DNA of 52,085 bases from the NCBI GenBank assembly GCA_030656215.1, contig JAUSOD010000080.1:1-52085 (forward strand), written 5' to 3'. A model generated the notes under the pieces. That model was given only the letters and a program-made list of their open reading frames with translations. It was not told the DNA's origin and did no database searches. Made by a program: the position numbers and the translations under genes. Shown piece by piece: positions 50,198-52,085 of the stretch; position 1 is the stretch's first letter; each line of letters opens with the position of its first letter. Origin of the DNA: Azoarcus sp. (lineage in GTDB: Bacteria; Pseudomonadota; Gammaproteobacteria; Burkholderiales; Rhodocyclaceae).

Positions 50198-50746
50198 ATG
50201 GCCATCAAGGCAACGATATACAAGGCCGAACTGCAGATTGCAGATATGGATCGCAGTTACTACGGCGATCATGCCATGACGCTGGCTCGCCATCCGTCCG
50301 AAACCGACGAACGCATGATGGTTCGCCTGGTTGCCTTTGCGCTGTACGCAGATCCCGCGCTGAGCTTTGGCAAGGGCTTGTGCGTCGAGGATGAGCCTGA
50401 TCTGTGGCAACGCGATCTGACCGGTTCGATCGAGCGCTGGATCGACGTCGGTCAGCCCGACGAGAAGTGGATCCGCAAGGCCTGCGGTCGAGCGGACAAG
50501 GTGGTGGTGATCAGTTTCGGACGTGCGGCTGCGATCTGGTGGGGCGGTGTGCGCGAAAAACTCGCCCGGCAGAGCAATCTGACCGTGATCAATCTGCCAC
50601 CCGAGGTTGCGCCGGCGTTGGCGCGTCTGACCGACCGGGGCATGCGCCTCCAGTTCACGCTGCAGGACGGGCATGTGTGGGTGACCAACGGCCAGGAGAC
50701 GGTCGAGTTCGAGCCCGAGCGATTGTTCGGGCCTGCGCGCTACTGA
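50198..50746 (+). CDS. yaeQ: YaeQ family protein
   Basis: This 182-residue protein starts MAIKATIYKAELQIADMDRS, followed by YYGDHAMTLARHPSETDERM, GKGLCVEDEPDLWQRDLTGS and WIDVGQPDEKWIRKACGRAD, which are the diagnostic blocks of YaeQ. The fold is a PD-(D/E)XK nuclease-like core, and the family has been discussed in connection with RfaH suppression, but its function is not settled. It follows the hypothetical helical gene closely. Confidence 0.92.
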   Translation: MAIKATIYKAELQIADMDRSYYGDHAMTLARHPSETDERMMVRLVAFALYADPALSFGKGLCVEDEPDLWQRDLTGSIERWIDVGQPDEKWIRKACGRADKVVVISFGRAAAIWWGGVREKLARQSNLTVINLPPEVAPALARLTDRGMRLQFTLQDGHVWVTNGQETVEFEPERLFGPARY

Positions 50747-50795
50747 GAGGCGGGACGCGTCGCGCGAGACCTTCCGGTGCAGGGGTTTGGAGCTG

Positions 50796-51713
50796 TCAGG
50801 CCAGCATCGGTGCTTTGAGCCCGGCTTGTGCTTCGACGCTGGCGAGCAGGAATTGGCGTATGGCTTCGGCGCTGGTGGCGGGGTCCTCCTGCATGAAGCA
50901 GTGCCCGCCCTTCATCTCCTGCTGGCTGACGTTCGGGTTGCTCTCGCACCAGCGTGCGATGCCCTTGGTGGCGAAGGGGTAGGTGTTTTCGCCGCGCAGC
51001 ACGAGGGTCGGGGTTCGGACCTTTTCCAGTGATGACCACAGCCGGCGCGGGTAGGAGCTGAAGATCTCGGCTTCGCGCGCAGGTCGGCACTTGAGTTCGA
51101 CGCCGCCGTCGGCGGCGGGGCGTAGTGCGTGGTTGACGTAGGCCCACAGGGCTTCTTCCTTCCAGCCTTTGAACATGCCGCGCTCATGCAGGGCATGGAA
51201 GGCGTCCTGGCGATCGTTCCAGTGGCTGCGGCGTTGGCGGGTGCGGCTGGCCAGGGTGTTGCGCGAGTACAGCCCGACCACGTCGGACAGTGCCATGAGT
51301 CCGATCATCGCGGGCGGGAACAGTACCGGGTCAAGCAGCACCGCGCGCGAAAACACGCTGGGTGCGCGAGCCAGCATCAGGCTGCTGATGACACCGCCAA
51401 AGCTGTGGCCGACGGCGAACACCGGCACCTTGCCGAAGATCTTTCCGCGCGCGTGCCATGCCTCCAGACAGAGCTCGGCGCTGCGGTTCCAGCCGTGGAA
51501 GCGGCCACCGCCGTCGCTGTCGCCATGGCCCTGGATGTCGGACAGGAAAAGGTCGAAGTGGGGGGTGAGCTTGGCGAGCATGGGCTCGTAGGTGCGCCCG
51601 CAGTAGCCGTTGCCGTGGAGGAAGTGCAGCACCGGCTTGCCCGAGGGCAGCGAGTGTTCGCCACGCAGGGTGTAGCCGGCGGAGCAGGAGTGGTACCAGG
51701 CTTGGAGTTGCAT
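50796..51713 (-). CDS. Alpha/beta-fold hydrolase
   Basis: This 305-residue protein has the alpha/beta-hydrolase start VLHFLHGNGYCGRTYEPMLA, with HGNG as the oxyanion region. The nucleophile elbow GHSFGG is in VFAVGHSFGGVISSLMLARA, the acid region is TPTLVLRGENTYPFATKGIA, and the catalytic His is in KGGHCFMQEDP. The motif YGHGDSDGG-like segment (DIQGHGDSDGGGRFHGWNR) is common in this group. Substrates are probably esters or lipids but cannot be specified. Confidence 0.87.
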   Translation of the reverse strand: MQLQAWYHSCSAGYTLRGEHSLPSGKPVLHFLHGNGYCGRTYEPMLAKLTPHFDLFLSDIQGHGDSDGGGRFHGWNRSAELCLEAWHARGKIFGKVPVFAVGHSFGGVISSLMLARAPSVFSRAVLLDPVLFPPAMIGLMALSDVVGLYSRNTLASRTRQRRSHWNDRQDAFHALHERGMFKGWKEEALWAYVNHALRPAADGGVELKCRPAREAEIFSSYPRRLWSSLEKVRTPTLVLRGENTYPFATKGIARWCESNPNVSQQEMKGGHCFMQEDPATSAEAIRQFLLASVEAQAGLKAPMLA

Positions 51714-52058
51714 GCTTTCGGGGGCTCGAGGGACGATTCGGACGATGCTCGAGTTTAGTCGCTATGACGGGATTTTGTGCACTGCGGTGCAGTGCCCCGG
51801 GGTGCTTGCATGAGGTGCTCGTTCCGGCGAGTCCCGGCAGCGGGCAAGCGTTCGCGGCCTTCGGCTTCCCCGCTGAAAAGGTATCATCGGGGCGGCGATG
51901 CAAACTCGGTCGCTGCGCTCCCTCAGACATGCATCGCCTTGTTTCAGTTGTGTGCGTCAAGTTGTGCAATTTGGGTGAGCACGGCATGGTTGATGTGATT
52001 TCGCTTTCAGCGCCGCGCAGGGCGTAGCCCGAAGCGGCGCTGAAAGCGGGTGGCGGCC
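51714..52058. other. 345-base gene-free region with a terminator-like hairpin
   Basis: I see no gene here. The left part is the promoter region of the alpha/beta hydrolase. Near the right end a large hairpin at 52002-52048 is listed separately. Confidence 0.5.
52002..52048. terminator. 15-bp perfect hairpin, likely terminator of the leftward gene at the edge
   Basis: CGCTTTCAGCGCCGC at 52002-52016 and GCGGCGCTGAAAGCG at 52034-52048 form a perfect stem. The 17-base loop holds a smaller GGGC/GCCC pairing. It starts 11 bases after the TGA at 52059-52061 when read leftward. On that strand AAATC follows without a T-run. Confidence 0.5.
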
Positions 52059-52085
52059 TCACGCGGCCAGCCGCAGGGCCTCCTT
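52059..52085 (-). CDS. C-terminal tip of a leftward gene (partial)
   Basis: Read leftward from the edge, the codons give KEALRLAA followed by TGA at 52059-52061, and a hairpin follows directly. Eight residues do not allow identification. The hairpin and the smooth frame suggest a real gene end. Confidence 0.3.
   Translation of the reverse strand, partial: KEALRLAA

Noticed and set aside
1-52085. CRISPR array, tRNA/rRNA genes, insertion sequences, integrase or prophage
   Set aside because: No regularly spaced repeats, cloverleaf sequence, transposase or integrase motifs were recognised while reading the window; a dedicated tRNA and IS search would settle it.

Overview
The window reads as chromosomal DNA of a high-GC betaproteobacterium. 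The gene families and their combination (PHB-type motifs, NsrR next to CcoG, CsbD/PRC-barrel and DUF883/holin stress genes, HPP-CBS transporter) fit a Rhodocyclales member of the Azoarcus/Aromatoleum/Thauera type. That placement is inference from gene content; no rRNA gene, tRNA gene, CRISPR array, insertion sequence or prophage was recognised. Genes are densely packed on both strands and most intergenic gaps are under 300 bases.

Layout. 1-4.3 kb: the end of hflX, a DUF2254 membrane protein, and a three-domain protein joining a cyclic-nucleotide-binding fold, an acetate kinase and a PduL-type phosphotransacylase. 4.4-14.1 kb: a stress and envelope region with a PRC-barrel protein, CsbD, a phasin-like protein, a flavodoxin-fold reductase, a phospholipase-D lipoprotein, serA, a Crp/Fnr regulator, and a leftward group of small membrane proteins (DUF883-like, holin-like, proline-rich, a 23-residue peptide and a larger multi-pass protein). 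14.3-23.9 kb: a conserved-looking but functionally unexplained biosynthetic block containing a YceI lipid-binding protein, a CDP-alcohol phosphatidyltransferase, a BchC-like MDR dehydrogenase, a PTPS/QueD paralogue with altered active site, a glycosyltransferase-methyltransferase fusion, an AglD-type membrane protein, a RibD-type reductase, a creatininase-family amidohydrolase and an LtaS/sulfatase-like membrane enzyme. 24-29.4 kb: nadC, two EamA transporters, nnr and a DUF808 protein.

29.4-33 kb looks like a nitric-oxide/nitrite response segment: an HPP-CBS membrane protein preceded by a FNR/DNR-like palindrome, then nsrR divergent from ccoG with two NsrR-like operators between them. 33-35.7 kb: acpH, a Xre-RES toxin-antitoxin pair and a spermidine synthase. 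35.9-41.4 kb: two closely related TonB-dependent receptors flanking a GH19-type muramidase/chitinase. 41.4-52 kb: housekeeping and accessory genes (COG2509 flavoprotein, rlmJ, a MazG-like protein, a Pho-box-preceded phosphate transporter, a divergent FolE, a kinase-fold orphan behind fabI, a HAD protein, yaeQ and an alpha/beta hydrolase).

The best candidate for an undescribed system is the 14.3-23.9 kb block. It combines pterin/pyrimidine-type enzymes (PTPS-like, RibD-like, creatininase-like) with membrane-lipid enzymes (CDP-alcohol transferase, flippase-like protein, LtaS-like transferase, YceI), suggesting a glycosylated, methylated, membrane-linked product of unknown structure. Second is the cNMP-AckA-PduL fusion.
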